From positions 3,700,001 to 3,764,000 of the forward strand of contig NZ_CP147020.1 of assembly GCF_037126435.1 (NCBI RefSeq): 64,000 bases of DNA, read 5' to 3'. How positions within the stretch are numbered: position 1 is the first letter of the stretch; each line of letters starts with the position of its first letter. A program made the position numbers and the translations under genes. The DNA comes from Bernardetia sp. ABR2-2B (GTDB lineage: Bacteria; Bacteroidota; Bacteroidia; Cytophagales; Bernardetiaceae). The notes under the pieces were generated by a model that saw nothing but the letters and a program-made list of their open reading frames with translations, made no database searches and had not been told where the DNA came from. Below, one piece after another: positions 55,591 to 63,430 of this stretch.

Positions 55591-55810
55591 GTTAAATTAT
55601 ATTTTGAATGCACTTATTTCTCTTTAATGCCTTTGTTTACATTTACCATAGGACATATTTTACTTCTGTAAGCGAAAAATTAAATGGTAAGGCAGTATTC
55701 TATTTTTTTTGACCACCCTTTTAATCAATTTTATCATACTGTGATAAGTTCGATTATTCTTCCAAGCAATTGATAGTTTTTATCCAAGTAAGATGTCTTT
55801 GTACTTATAT

Positions 55811-55848
55811 TCTGACAAGCCAAGGCTAAGAATCCTTGGCTTGTCAGA
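55811..55848. repeat. 15-bp perfect hairpin after the 55856 gene
   Basis: TCTGACAAGCCAAGG at 55811-55825 and its exact complement at 55834-55848 enclose an 8-base loop. It lies 7 bases past the stop of the outer-membrane protein gene. There is no T run, so it is either a processing or stability signal or a palindromic repeat. Confidence 0.75.
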
Positions 55849-55855
55849 GCTAAAT

Positions 55856-56503
55856 TTAAAACTTCCACCCCAAGTAAAGATTTGGCTCAAAAAGAAAGAC
55901 ATTTCCATATTTATCGTCAAACTCCTTAAACCCTTCAGGAGAATTGTTATCAAACATCCACTGGTTGCAATGAACCTGAGGTTCAATGAAAAATCGTTTT
56001 TTCTTCCCAAATGCAACATGGTAGCCCAAATGAAGCGAGTTATAAACTTTAAATCCATTTTTGATTTTATTACCGTCTAAATCCGTGTAGGTTTGAATTT
56101 GTGGAACGACTTCAACAGCTGCAAATAACCCTTTCCAAAGCATACGTTGGTACGTGATGCCAATTCCTGTTTCCCTTAAATATCCATCGTAATATTCAGT
56201 TCCAGAGTCTATTTTATCGACAACACCATCCCACCAAGTGATTCCCATTGGTTGAAATAATCGCCAGGTGACAAACTTTACCCCAATGATATTCTTATTA
56301 TCTAGGTTGCGTTTAACATGTAATTCTACCATTTGAGTACTTGTTCGCTTGCCCCAACCAAAGATAAGCTCATCAGGAACAATATAAGGCATAACTACCC
56401 TCCACTTGTGATCCACTTCAGTTTCTTTAACTACTGTTGAGTCAGTTTGAGCAAAAGCACTAAACGTGCAAAAAAATAAAAGAATTGCAAATAAATTTTT
56501 CAT
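55856..56503 (-). CDS. Exported outer-membrane protein, uncharacterised
   Basis: The 215-residue protein has a signal peptide (LFAILLFFCTFSAFAQ). The mature part has Trp/Tyr-rich strands (MPYIVPDELIFGWGKRTS, LHLGYHVAFGKKKRFFIEPQV) and ends FLFEPNLYLGWKF, the final aromatic being usual for beta-barrel proteins. The function is unknown. It lies 200 bases upstream in coordinate order from the regulator gene and may be its target. Confidence 0.65.
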   Translation of the reverse strand: MKNLFAILLFFCTFSAFAQTDSTVVKETEVDHKWRVVMPYIVPDELIFGWGKRTSTQMVELHVKRNLDNKNIIGVKFVTWRLFQPMGITWWDGVVDKIDSGTEYYDGYLRETGIGITYQRMLWKGLFAAVEVVPQIQTYTDLDGNKIKNGFKVYNSLHLGYHVAFGKKKRFFIEPQVHCNQWMFDNNSPEGFKEFDDKYGNVFLFEPNLYLGWKF

Positions 56504-56703
56504 AATAATAATTTTTTAATAAAAAAGTAAGTTCTACAAAGAACCTCCCATTATTTTTAGTTCAAGGGGAGAAGTCATCATCCGATGATTATGTACTCTG
56601 CTTTATCGATTTGATAATACAAAGATGGGGTATAAAGGAAGGTGAATCGTTCTGAATTATAATTATGCACTTAATAGTGAGATTTAGGACTTTTTAAGCA
56701 GCC

Positions 56704-58512
56704 TTAAATTTGATTAGACCTCAACCAAGCTTTTGGTGTCATCCCTTGGTTTTTTTTAAAGTAGGCATTGAATACCGATTTAGAACTAAAACCACTTTCA
56801 TAAGCTAATGCTAAAAGGGTAAGATGGCTATTGGCAGGATTTAGGGCATTCTCTTTGAAGTTCTCCACACGAAAACTATTGATGTATTCATTGAAGTTTT
56901 GACCAATTTGTTCATTCAGCAACCAAGAAAGCTTGTTACTGCTAATATTCACGTTTTCGGCTAACTCTCGTAAAGATAAAGAAGGATTTTGAAACCACTT
57001 TTCTTCCTGCATTCCTTTTTCTAAAACATCTAATGCAATATTGATTTCAGCATCTGACATTAAGGCTTTCGGAGGGGTAGTTATTCGTATTTTATTTTCG
57101 GAATTAGGTGGTAATAGTTCTATACGGAAAGTAGCTTGTACTAAATCCTGAAACCTCTGATATTGATGTAAAGGTTTAAGCAGTGGAATATTCATAAAGT
57201 TTATGATTTGACCAGTATGCATCTTTATGTTTTCTTCCAAAAAGTCCAATGCCATTTCGTGTTTGTCCAAATGAACTAATAAAAAGAGTTGCCAAGGAAA
57301 AAGTGTTCCTCCAGAATTTTCTTTTATCATTGAGCTAACCCTACTGATATCAATGTCGATTTTATCTTCAGAATTGACTAATTTGTATAACACTCTACAC
57401 TCTGCTGGTCGCTCGGCTAAAGGGGTTTGACTCAAGAAGTCATTTAGATTTTCATAATCTTTGGTAAGAATTAAGCACAGTTGTTTTAACGCAATGGAAT
57501 GTGTGAAATTTGGGTTGATGCTTAATGAGGTTTCTATATATTCTAGTGCTTTTGTATAGTCCTCGTTTAAATAATGAATATTTGCTTTGGTAAAATAATG
57601 ATTTGGAGATAAAGGGTTTATTTTTAAAATATTATCGGTATGCCATAGTGCTTTTTCGAAATAACCTACTGCTGTATATAATTCACATAAACCTTCTTCT
57701 GCTTCCGTATAGGATGGATTAAATTCTATTGCTTTTTGAAAAAATTTATGCCCATTGATGAAATCCCATTTGCCCCAAAAGGACAATGTTGCTTTACTAA
57801 AATTCCCTACATAGGATTGTTTGTCTAGCTTAAAACCTTTACTGAGCTTCTCTTCTGACATCTGCAACAAGCCTTGATTATTTCCCCAAGATCCAGCCAT
57901 GGCATAACAATACGCCAAACCAAAGTAAGGCAAAGCAAATGAGGGATCTATCACTACACATTGTTCATAAAGTTCTATTGCATTCGCAATTCCTTTACCA
58001 TCCCACATTAAATGCTGATAACGACCTTTAAGATACAGGTCGTAAGCCTCCATATTTTTAGTTGGAGGTTCAATTAAATTTTTTTGAATGTTAAGGTGAC
58101 CAAAATTTTCTCGAATCTGGTCAGCAATGAGCAAACTGACCTCATCTTGTAGTGCAAATATGTCTTCCAAATCCCGATCGAAATTCCTTGACCAAAAGTG
58201 AGTACCGTCGTTAGTACTGATTAATTGCGCTGTAATGCGAACCCTGTTTTTGGCTTTTCGAACGCTTCCTTCCAAAACTGTACTTACTCCTAACTGCTTA
58301 CCAATGCTTCGCACGTCTATATTTTTATTCTTAAATGCAAAAGAAGATGTACGAGCAATGACCTTCAAGCCTTTCACGGTAGTTAATGCGTTGATTATTT
58401 CTTCAGTAATGCCATCACTAAAGTATTCGTTCTCAAGGTCGGCACTCATATTAACAAAAGGGAGAACTACAATGGACTTATTGGATGTTGATATACGCAG
58501 ATGATTGCTCAT
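56704..58512 (-). CDS. AraC-type regulator with TolB-like and TPR domains
   Basis: The 602-residue protein has three parts. Residues about 10-150 match the TolB-like N-terminal domain (SIVVLPFVNMSADLENEYFS and ARTSSFAFKNKNIDV, EGSVRKAKNRVRI). The middle (about 160-470) is TPR repeats (NPLSPNHYFTKANIHY). The C-terminal about 100 residues are an AraC helix-turn-helix ending AYESGFSSKSVFNAYFKKN and MTPKAWLR. Cytoplasmic, it probably senses a signal through the TPR region and controls genes near it such as the exported proteins. Confidence 0.88.
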   Translation of the reverse strand: MSNHLRISTSNKSIVVLPFVNMSADLENEYFSDGITEEIINALTTVKGLKVIARTSSFAFKNKNIDVRSIGKQLGVSTVLEGSVRKAKNRVRITAQLISTNDGTHFWSRNFDRDLEDIFALQDEVSLLIADQIRENFGHLNIQKNLIEPPTKNMEAYDLYLKGRYQHLMWDGKGIANAIELYEQCVVIDPSFALPYFGLAYCYAMAGSWGNNQGLLQMSEEKLSKGFKLDKQSYVGNFSKATLSFWGKWDFINGHKFFQKAIEFNPSYTEAEEGLCELYTAVGYFEKALWHTDNILKINPLSPNHYFTKANIHYLNEDYTKALEYIETSLSINPNFTHSIALKQLCLILTKDYENLNDFLSQTPLAERPAECRVLYKLVNSEDKIDIDISRVSSMIKENSGGTLFPWQLFLLVHLDKHEMALDFLEENIKMHTGQIINFMNIPLLKPLHQYQRFQDLVQATFRIELLPPNSENKIRITTPPKALMSDAEINIALDVLEKGMQEEKWFQNPSLSLRELAENVNISSNKLSWLLNEQIGQNFNEYINSFRVENFKENALNPANSHLTLLALAYESGFSSKSVFNAYFKKNQGMTPKAWLRSNQI

Positions 58513-58813
58513 TTTCTACTATACTTTATGAGGGCTTCTATGAACTGATATTGAATTTTCAATGATATTTATTTTATATTGGCTACAACCTGTGTATTCT
58601 ACGACATTCGTTTATTTCTCATTTGTAAGTTTCGTTTACCCAACGTTATTAAAATCTTAATAAAATAGTTTTCTGAGTCATATCTATATCATTTACAATA
58701 TAACAAAAAAATAGAAAGCAGAAAAAACTCTCTACCCTTTTTTGATAAGAATAAGAAGTTTTGAAATGAAGGCTAAAATAAAACTGACTACACAAATCTA
58801 AGATTTGAAAACT

Positions 58814-58874
58814 AATAAATCACTCGTTAAAAACGAGCGATAGCAATTTTTAGGTAGCCGAGAAAGAGCAGGGG
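58814..58874 (-). repeat. Dispersed structured repeat, copy 2 of 4 (lacks the first hairpin)
   Basis: The copy has CACTCGTTAAAAACGAGCG, GATAGCAATTTTTAGG, TAGCCGAGAAAGAGCAGGG but not the CGGCT-ACA-AGCCG hairpin. Its upstream flank (58625-58813) matches the flank of copy 1. Confidence 0.8.
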
Positions 58875-58908
58875 AGTTTTTGCACAAAAAACAAAGCCAC
58901 TTCTAAAG

Positions 58909-59045
58909 GTACAGGCGAACTGCTAAAATTATCCATAATTTATTCTTTTTATAACTTTATAGTCTATATAATCATTTTCTATAAAAACGTAAACCTCTTT
59001 AGATTAGTTTTCCATCAATCTAGAAAATTATCATCAACTACACAA
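58909..59045. repeat. Long direct repeat, left copy
   Basis: The segment from TACAGGCGAACTGCTAA to CATCAACTACACAAAA is nearly identical to 60955-61090. The two copies flank the 59125-60522 gene in direct orientation, so recombination between them could remove or duplicate the gene. Confidence 0.75.
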
Positions 59046-59080
59046 AAAAAACCTCGCTCCTGTTTTTGATTGAAATGAGG
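59044..59080 (-). terminator. Terminator after the 59125 gene
   Basis: CCTCGCTCC and GAAATGAGG form a weak stem and the minus-strand transcript ends in a T run. It lies about 45 bases past the stop codon. Confidence 0.55.
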
Positions 59081-59124
59081 AATTTATAGTGCAAGACTCT
59101 GTCTTGTGCCAGTTAATAGCGTTC

Positions 59125-60522
59125 CTATTTGAGTTCTTGTAATACCTTACGCACGTCATCTATAAACCATTGTGGCATTGTTTTCATTTCTTCTTCAGTC
59201 GTTTCTAACGATATATCGGGATAACTGAAATACTCATTGTTAAATAGGTCATGCATGAAAATGCTCGTCCAGCCTGTGTAATTGTCTTGGACTATATATG
59301 TTGCTGCCTTTTCATGACCTTCGTTTTTAAGAAAGGCTATAAGTTCGTTGGGCTTAAAATGAGCAATATTTACAGTGAGACCACTAATAGTATTACGGGC
59401 AGGAAGAATTATAGTATAAGCTAAAGGCTTTTTCTGAACATTTTCCCCACTAGTTACCTCTCTTGTTACGCCCCAGTTAAAGTTGTGATAATCTGCTTGT
59501 GCAGCAGGGTCATTAACATCTAATGACACAGGAAAAGGAATACGTTTAATTAAAGATGCTGTATCTAATGGTTTGTCAAATTGACTAGTTTCAGTATTGA
59601 ATTCAGCATAGGCTATGAGTTTGCCCAATACAATTCCTTCTATAATTTTAGTTAATGAAGAGTCAAGTAGCGTATTATGCTGTTCACTTAAATCATAAGA
59701 AGTCTCAGCAATAGAAATACGTTTGCTGCCCTGTTGTTGTATAGCTACTTGAGACTCCCATTTTACCCATTGAGTTACATAATCAGGTATTGGAGTGCTT
59801 TTTTCTGCCGACCATATACTATCAATCTCATTACCTTGGTATCTTTTATTGAACTCAACTATTTCTTTTTGTCCATAAAATATGCGAATTTTTTGGGGAA
59901 TGAGTGCCCTTTGTTGTAGAGCTTCTTGCCAAGATAATGTTTGCTGATGGTTTTCAGGTGGCGTCCATTGATGCAAAAAGGACTTACGAAGTGCTTTTGA
60001 TACTTTTTTGAAAGAATAGAAAGCTGCAGACCTTTGAATCCCAGTAGGCGAGTATTCAGTAGGAATAAATGATTCCAATGTATTTAAAGAGGTTAAGCCT
60101 TTAGTCTCATGCACTTTAAAACCTATGGCTAAACCCAACTGTGAGGCAAAATAATATGATGCTTTTTCTTTAGTCTCCGAATCAGAGTTACTTTCAACCT
60201 CTGTTGAACTACTACCGCCCCAACTATCATTCCCCCAATCATCATCTTCTTCAAAAATAGGAAGGATATATTGCTTTTTTAGCTCAAGAGAAGTATAAGG
60301 CTGCTTTGGGGATTTGTACTTACCCCATTCGAATTGCCTATAACCTTTTAGCTTTTGGTCCATAACTTTTTTGTAAAGTTGCTGCATAAAGCTTTGCTGA
60401 TGTTTGAAGATGAGTGGGTTTTGTTTAGCAGTATATTGATATACTATAGTCCACTCTTGTGCTTGTGTATTGTTAGCTAATAGCCAAGCAATACTTAATA
60501 AAAGAATTATTTTCTTGTACAT
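59125..60522 (-). CDS. Large exported hypothetical protein
   Basis: With the ATG at 60522 (MYKKIILLLSIAW to NTQAQ) the protein is 465 residues and has a clean signal peptide; the frame reaching 60567 adds a non-signal leader. An acidic Ser/Trp-rich spacer (about 85-110) follows an N-terminal domain, and the rest is soluble with ARNTISGLTVNIAHFKP near residue 375. No lipobox or T9SS domain is visible. The gene is flanked by long direct repeats. I recognise no family. Confidence 0.65.
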   Translation of the reverse strand: MYKKIILLLSIAWLLANNTQAQEWTIVYQYTAKQNPLIFKHQQSFMQQLYKKVMDQKLKGYRQFEWGKYKSPKQPYTSLELKKQYILPIFEEDDDWGNDSWGGSSSTEVESNSDSETKEKASYYFASQLGLAIGFKVHETKGLTSLNTLESFIPTEYSPTGIQRSAAFYSFKKVSKALRKSFLHQWTPPENHQQTLSWQEALQQRALIPQKIRIFYGQKEIVEFNKRYQGNEIDSIWSAEKSTPIPDYVTQWVKWESQVAIQQQGSKRISIAETSYDLSEQHNTLLDSSLTKIIEGIVLGKLIAYAEFNTETSQFDKPLDTASLIKRIPFPVSLDVNDPAAQADYHNFNWGVTREVTSGENVQKKPLAYTIILPARNTISGLTVNIAHFKPNELIAFLKNEGHEKAATYIVQDNYTGWTSIFMHDLFNNEYFSYPDISLETTEEEMKTMPQWFIDDVRKVLQELK

Positions 60523-60567
60523 ATGCTTATTTTTTAAAGTTGAGACATAAGATACCTGTTTAAACAT

Positions 60568-60731
60568 TTTACCTCCTGCTTCTTGATATTCTGTATTTAT
60601 ACTTGTTAGCTTTTATGGAATGGTTAAAATTTTACGTTAAATATGAAAGTAGCGATAATTTTCTTAAAATAAGGTATTTAGTGCGAATTATTTAAGGAAA
60701 AAGAACTGGTAGTCGTACTGGAAATTTGGAC
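60568..60731. other. Short non-coding stretch upstream of the 59125 gene
   Basis: The stretch contains TTTATACTTGTTAGC (about 60597-60611), which resembles the right end of the attC-like sites, but the left end was not found. Otherwise it is AT-rich and featureless. Confidence 0.35.
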
Positions 60732-60769
60732 AAAAAAAATCCTCACTCCTTTTTTTGATTGGAATGAGG
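60732..60769 (-). terminator. CCTCA..TGAGG terminator-type hairpin
   Basis: CCTCACTCC at 60741-60749 and GGAATGAGG at 60761-60769 pair with one mismatch and the minus-strand transcript ends in eight T residues. No gene stops just upstream in that direction, so it is probably carried by the repeat. Confidence 0.55.
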
Positions 60770-60859
60770 AAGTTTTGGTTTTATAGATACTTAAAAACAC
60801 AAATCTAAGATTTGAAAACTGATAAATCGTAGTCAAAGACAATGGTTAGCAGAGAATAT

Positions 60860-60955
60860 CAAACACAAAAACCACGGCTACAAGCCGAATACATATAAAT
60901 CATTCGTTAAAAACGAGCGATAGCAATTTTTGGATAGCCAAGAAAGAGCAGGGGG
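60860..60955 (-). repeat. Dispersed structured repeat, copy 3 of 4
   Basis: It contains CACGGCTACAAGCCG, ATACATATAAATCATTCG, TTAAAAACGAGCGATAGC and GGATAGCCAAGAAAGAGCAG. The TAGCC near its 3' end can pair with GGCTA of the first hairpin, an alternative fold shared with the other copies. Confidence 0.85.
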
Positions 60956-61090
60956 TACAGGCGAACTGCTAAGATTATTCATAATTTATTCTTTTTATAA
61001 CTTTATAGTCTATCTAATCATTTTCTATAAAAACGCAAACCTCTTTGAATTAGTTTTTTATTAATTTAAAAAATAATCATCAACTACACA
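60955..61090. repeat. Long direct repeat, right copy
   Basis: This is the second copy of the segment at 58909-59045, with about a dozen base differences (such as TATAGTCTATCTAATC for TATAGTCTATATAATC). It is followed by a third CCTCA..TGAGG hairpin. Confidence 0.75.
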
Positions 61091-61096
61091 AAATAC

Positions 61097-61135
61097 AAAA
61101 AAAAATCCTCACTCCTTTTTTTGATTGGAATGAGG
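61097..61135 (-). terminator. Terminator hairpin downstream of the Tn5-like transposase
   Basis: CCTCACTCC at 61107-61115 pairs with GGAATGAGG at 61127-61135 and the minus-strand transcript ends in nine T residues. It lies outside the IS (which begins at 61178) but would end its outward transcripts. Confidence 0.65.
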
Positions 61136-61177
61136 AAAATTTGATTTTACAAATACTTGAACACACAAGTCTAAGAC

Positions 61178-62615
61178 CTTATCCTGTCCCATATTTTTTT
61201 GGGTTAGCCAGTTTATAGCCTTGAACTATTAAACTAAGCATCTTATACCCTTTCCATATTGTCATTTCGCCAGGTAGAGGTTGTTTTTTAGATGGTGTAA
61301 ATCCACCTAACACAGCGATGCGTATCAAAGCCTCTTGAAGGTAGCGTATTTTTTTCTGACTTTGTTTTCCTAACACCTCTAGTTGTATCTTTGTCAATAC
61401 TTGATCAGCAGAAATATCTTCATAGTCTTCTGCCAGTTTTTTGAGCAAATAAAGTTGCCAAGCTACAATGGAGAGTAAGCTTATAGCATTAGATAGTGAA
61501 GTAAATGTATCAAACTGTAGTTTTTCTACTCGTAAACCCTGTTTAAGCACATAATGCCAACGCTCAATAGTCCAACGTTTTTTGTAGTGTTCTATACAAA
61601 GAAGTGCCTGTTGAAGGGTAACTATTTTTTGAGTGGTTAGTAGATACCATTCTACTGCCTCTTGATCTTTGGGAGGGTGCATTTCTTTAGCTATAATAAG
61701 AGATAAAGGATGTTCTGATCCCTTTTTCCTTTGCGAAGGTGGGCAAATAATATCTCCCCAGCTTATTGTAAGACGAGCTCTTCTAGCTTCTCTAGTTTTG
61801 CTCTTAGGTAGAAAAACATCTATCTCTGATAATGATGAAAAACTAACTTGCCCTAGAGCTATCTTCTCTCCATTTGCATATACTCTACGACGTAAATGAT
61901 GCACTCTAAATAACAACTCCACATTTCTACCACGAGTAGCATCAATATATTCATAAAAATCACTCTCTCTATCAGAAACTACAATTACCTTAGAAACATC
62001 TTTTAAACGATGGCTAATATCTTGTAGAGCCTCTAACCAACGATAACTTTCTTTTTCTTCTATTGGAAGGTGAGGAATTACTTTTTTTTCTTTACTGCCC
62101 ACTGTAGGCGCCCATATCTTTTGTGAAATCAAACCCAAAGGAATACCTGCTTCCGTAGTAACTAAAGCACTATGAACACAAAGACCTAGAATAGGCTTGC
62201 CAGTACTACCTCCTAAGTCACCTAAACCTTCACTAGCCAAATGACCTCCAAAATTCAAATCTGTTGTATCCTGGTGAACCAAAACCATAGATTCAGAAGA
62301 ACAACGAAGAGAAGATTGACGATAATGTCCGTAGCTAATATCTACTTCTTCCTTTGAAAAAATACGCCAAGCTGCTTTTCGTAGGCTATTACCTACGCTA
62401 CTACTGAAAGAGTTTTCTGGAGTAGCTAATAATTTATCTGCCATCTTCGAAATACTCTTCGCTTCTCGTAAGTCTTCAACACCACAACCCATAAATTCTC
62501 GTTCGCTCCAATGTTCCAAAGGTTGATATAACATAAAATGAAGGTAAGAATAGTAAACAAATAAAATCAATACAAAACAATAGCCAAAATTGAAAAGTTT
62601 ATGGGACAGGATAAG
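61178..62615. mobile_element. Tn5/IS50-like IS4-family insertion sequence
   Basis: The 1438-bp element has perfect 16-bp inverted ends: CTTATCCTGTCCCATA at 61178-61193 and its complement at 62600-62615. It is flanked by the 9-bp direct repeat GTCTAAGAC at 61169-61177 and 62616-62624. The 9-bp duplication fits IS50-type transposition. It lies inside a repeat segment (CACAAGTCTAAGAC and TTGACGAACTGATAGG) found elsewhere in the window. Confidence 0.92.
61179..62534 (-). CDS. Tn5/IS50-type transposase
   Basis: The 451-residue product starts MLYQPLEHWSEREFMGCG at the ATG at 62534; a TTG at 62570 would add 12 residues and is less likely. The N-terminus WSEREFMGCGVEDLREAKS matches the Tn5 end-binding domain. 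The DDE residues are D in LVHQDTTDLNF, D in VVSDRESDFYEY and E in YKKRWTIERWHYVLKQG. It is intact and probably active. Confidence 0.92.
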   Translation of the reverse strand: MLYQPLEHWSEREFMGCGVEDLREAKSISKMADKLLATPENSFSSSVGNSLRKAAWRIFSKEEVDISYGHYRQSSLRCSSESMVLVHQDTTDLNFGGHLASEGLGDLGGSTGKPILGLCVHSALVTTEAGIPLGLISQKIWAPTVGSKEKKVIPHLPIEEKESYRWLEALQDISHRLKDVSKVIVVSDRESDFYEYIDATRGRNVELLFRVHHLRRRVYANGEKIALGQVSFSSLSEIDVFLPKSKTREARRARLTISWGDIICPPSQRKKGSEHPLSLIIAKEMHPPKDQEAVEWYLLTTQKIVTLQQALLCIEHYKKRWTIERWHYVLKQGLRVEKLQFDTFTSLSNAISLLSIVAWQLYLLKKLAEDYEDISADQVLTKIQLEVLGKQSQKKIRYLQEALIRIAVLGGFTPSKKQPLPGEMTIWKGYKMLSLIVQGYKLANPKKYGTG

Positions 62616-62702
62616 GTCTAAGACTTGACGAACTGATAGGTCGTAGTCATCGCTTCGCTAAAGACAACGCCCAACATTCATTTTTTATTTTTCTTTTGAT
62701 GG
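62616..62702. other. Repeat remnant right of the Tn5-like IS
   Basis: The sequence after the target duplication continues the interrupted repeat: TTGACGAACTGATAGGTCG, then GTAGTCATCGCTTCGCTAA and AGACAACGCC. The first half of the same unit is left of the IS. Confidence 0.6.
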
Positions 62703-62736
62703 AAGACTACGAGCAACAGAAGACTACGAGCAACAG
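62703..62736. repeat. 17-bp perfect tandem repeat
   Basis: The unit AAGACTACGAGCAACAG occurs twice in a row at 62703-62719 and 62720-62736. It overlaps the broken end of the truncated gene at 62724. Confidence 0.85.
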
Positions 62737-63017
62737 AGGGCTATTGAATCTTGATTTATTTTATTTCCGTTCAATAAGTCTCTAAAAATTGAATCAGCTT
62801 TTAAACTCAATTTGTTTCCATATATATTATTGTTGAAATCGTGTGCATCGATTTTTAAACTATTTTTTATTTCGGAAAGAATTTTTTGTTCAGAATGACT
62901 ACTAATCCTATTTTCATTCCAATTATTCAGAGCAAAAGCTGAAATAACAGCAATAAAAATTGATAAAAATTCAAGTCCGAACTTTCTCCAATATTTGGGT
63001 TTAAACTTCTTTTTCAA
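62724..63017 (-). pseudogene. Truncated DUF6090-like membrane protein
   Basis: From a TTG at 63017 the frame gives about 97 residues: a basic start (LKKKFKPKYWRKF), one membrane segment and then ALNNWNENRISSHSEQKIL, which is the N-terminal signature of DUF6090 proteins of Bacteroidetes. It stops where the 17-bp tandem repeat begins, well short of the family length, so the 3' part is lost. It overlaps the 3' end of the upstream gene. Confidence 0.55.
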
Positions 63018-63201
63018 AATAGAGATAAAAATAAACAGCAATTCCAAAATCTGTTGCATCGGTTGATACCAGTCTGTAACCTTTCGATGCAAGTTCGTTT
63101 AATTTTTCCTGAATGTCTTTTGTTGACTTTTCAATTATATGCTCTTTATTGGCAAACATCTTTGAGTAGTAAATCAATGATTCTAATTTGTATTCTTTCA
63201 T
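63001..63201 (-). CDS. DUF4177-like small protein
   Basis: The 66-residue protein has helix-strand order with IQEKLNELASKGYRLVSTD and a following hydrophobic strand (FGIAVYFYLYFEKE), as in DUF4177 proteins. It is upstream of the truncated gene at 62724, with overlapping ends. Confidence 0.6.
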   Translation of the reverse strand: MKEYKLESLIYYSKMFANKEHIIEKSTKDIQEKLNELASKGYRLVSTDATDFGIAVYFYLYFEKEV

Positions 63202-63313
63202 ATTGTTTGTTTTCAGTTCGTAAATAATAGCTAACCTGCGTAGGCTATGCGTATTTTTTTGTTTTAAGTTTTCGTAGAAAGCTTAAAGATAAAAAAACAT
63301 TTTGAATCTGTGA

Positions 63314-63405
63314 AAACACAAAAACCACGGCTACAAGCCGAATACATATAAATCACTCGTTAAAAACGAGCGATAGCAATTTTTGGATAGCCGAGAAAGG
63401 GCAGG
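63314..63405 (-). repeat. Dispersed structured repeat, copy 4 of 4
   Basis: The copy carries both hairpins CGGCT-ACA-AGCCG and CTCGTTAAAAACGAG, followed by GATAGCAATTTTTGG and ATAGCCGAGAAAGGGCAGGG. It lies between the ApeA-like gene end and the DUF4177-like gene start. Confidence 0.88.
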
Positions 63406-63430
63406 GTGACTTGATAAATGATAGGTAGGT

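Larger units (their letters stand above)
58513..59124. other. Repeat-rich intergenic region
   Basis: About 610 bases between the regulator and the 59125 gene contain structured repeat copy 2, a long segment repeated at 60955-61090, and a terminator at 59044-59080. No gene was seen. Confidence 0.7.

Noticed and set aside
58726-63405. CRISPR array from the repeated 90-bp units
   Set aside because: Copies are separated by hundreds to thousands of bases with genes between and no regular spacers; there are no cas genes.
63314-63405. The structured repeat as a metabolite riboswitch
   Set aside because: The four downstream genes share no pathway and no known riboswitch core is visible; only the alternative pairing is riboswitch-like.
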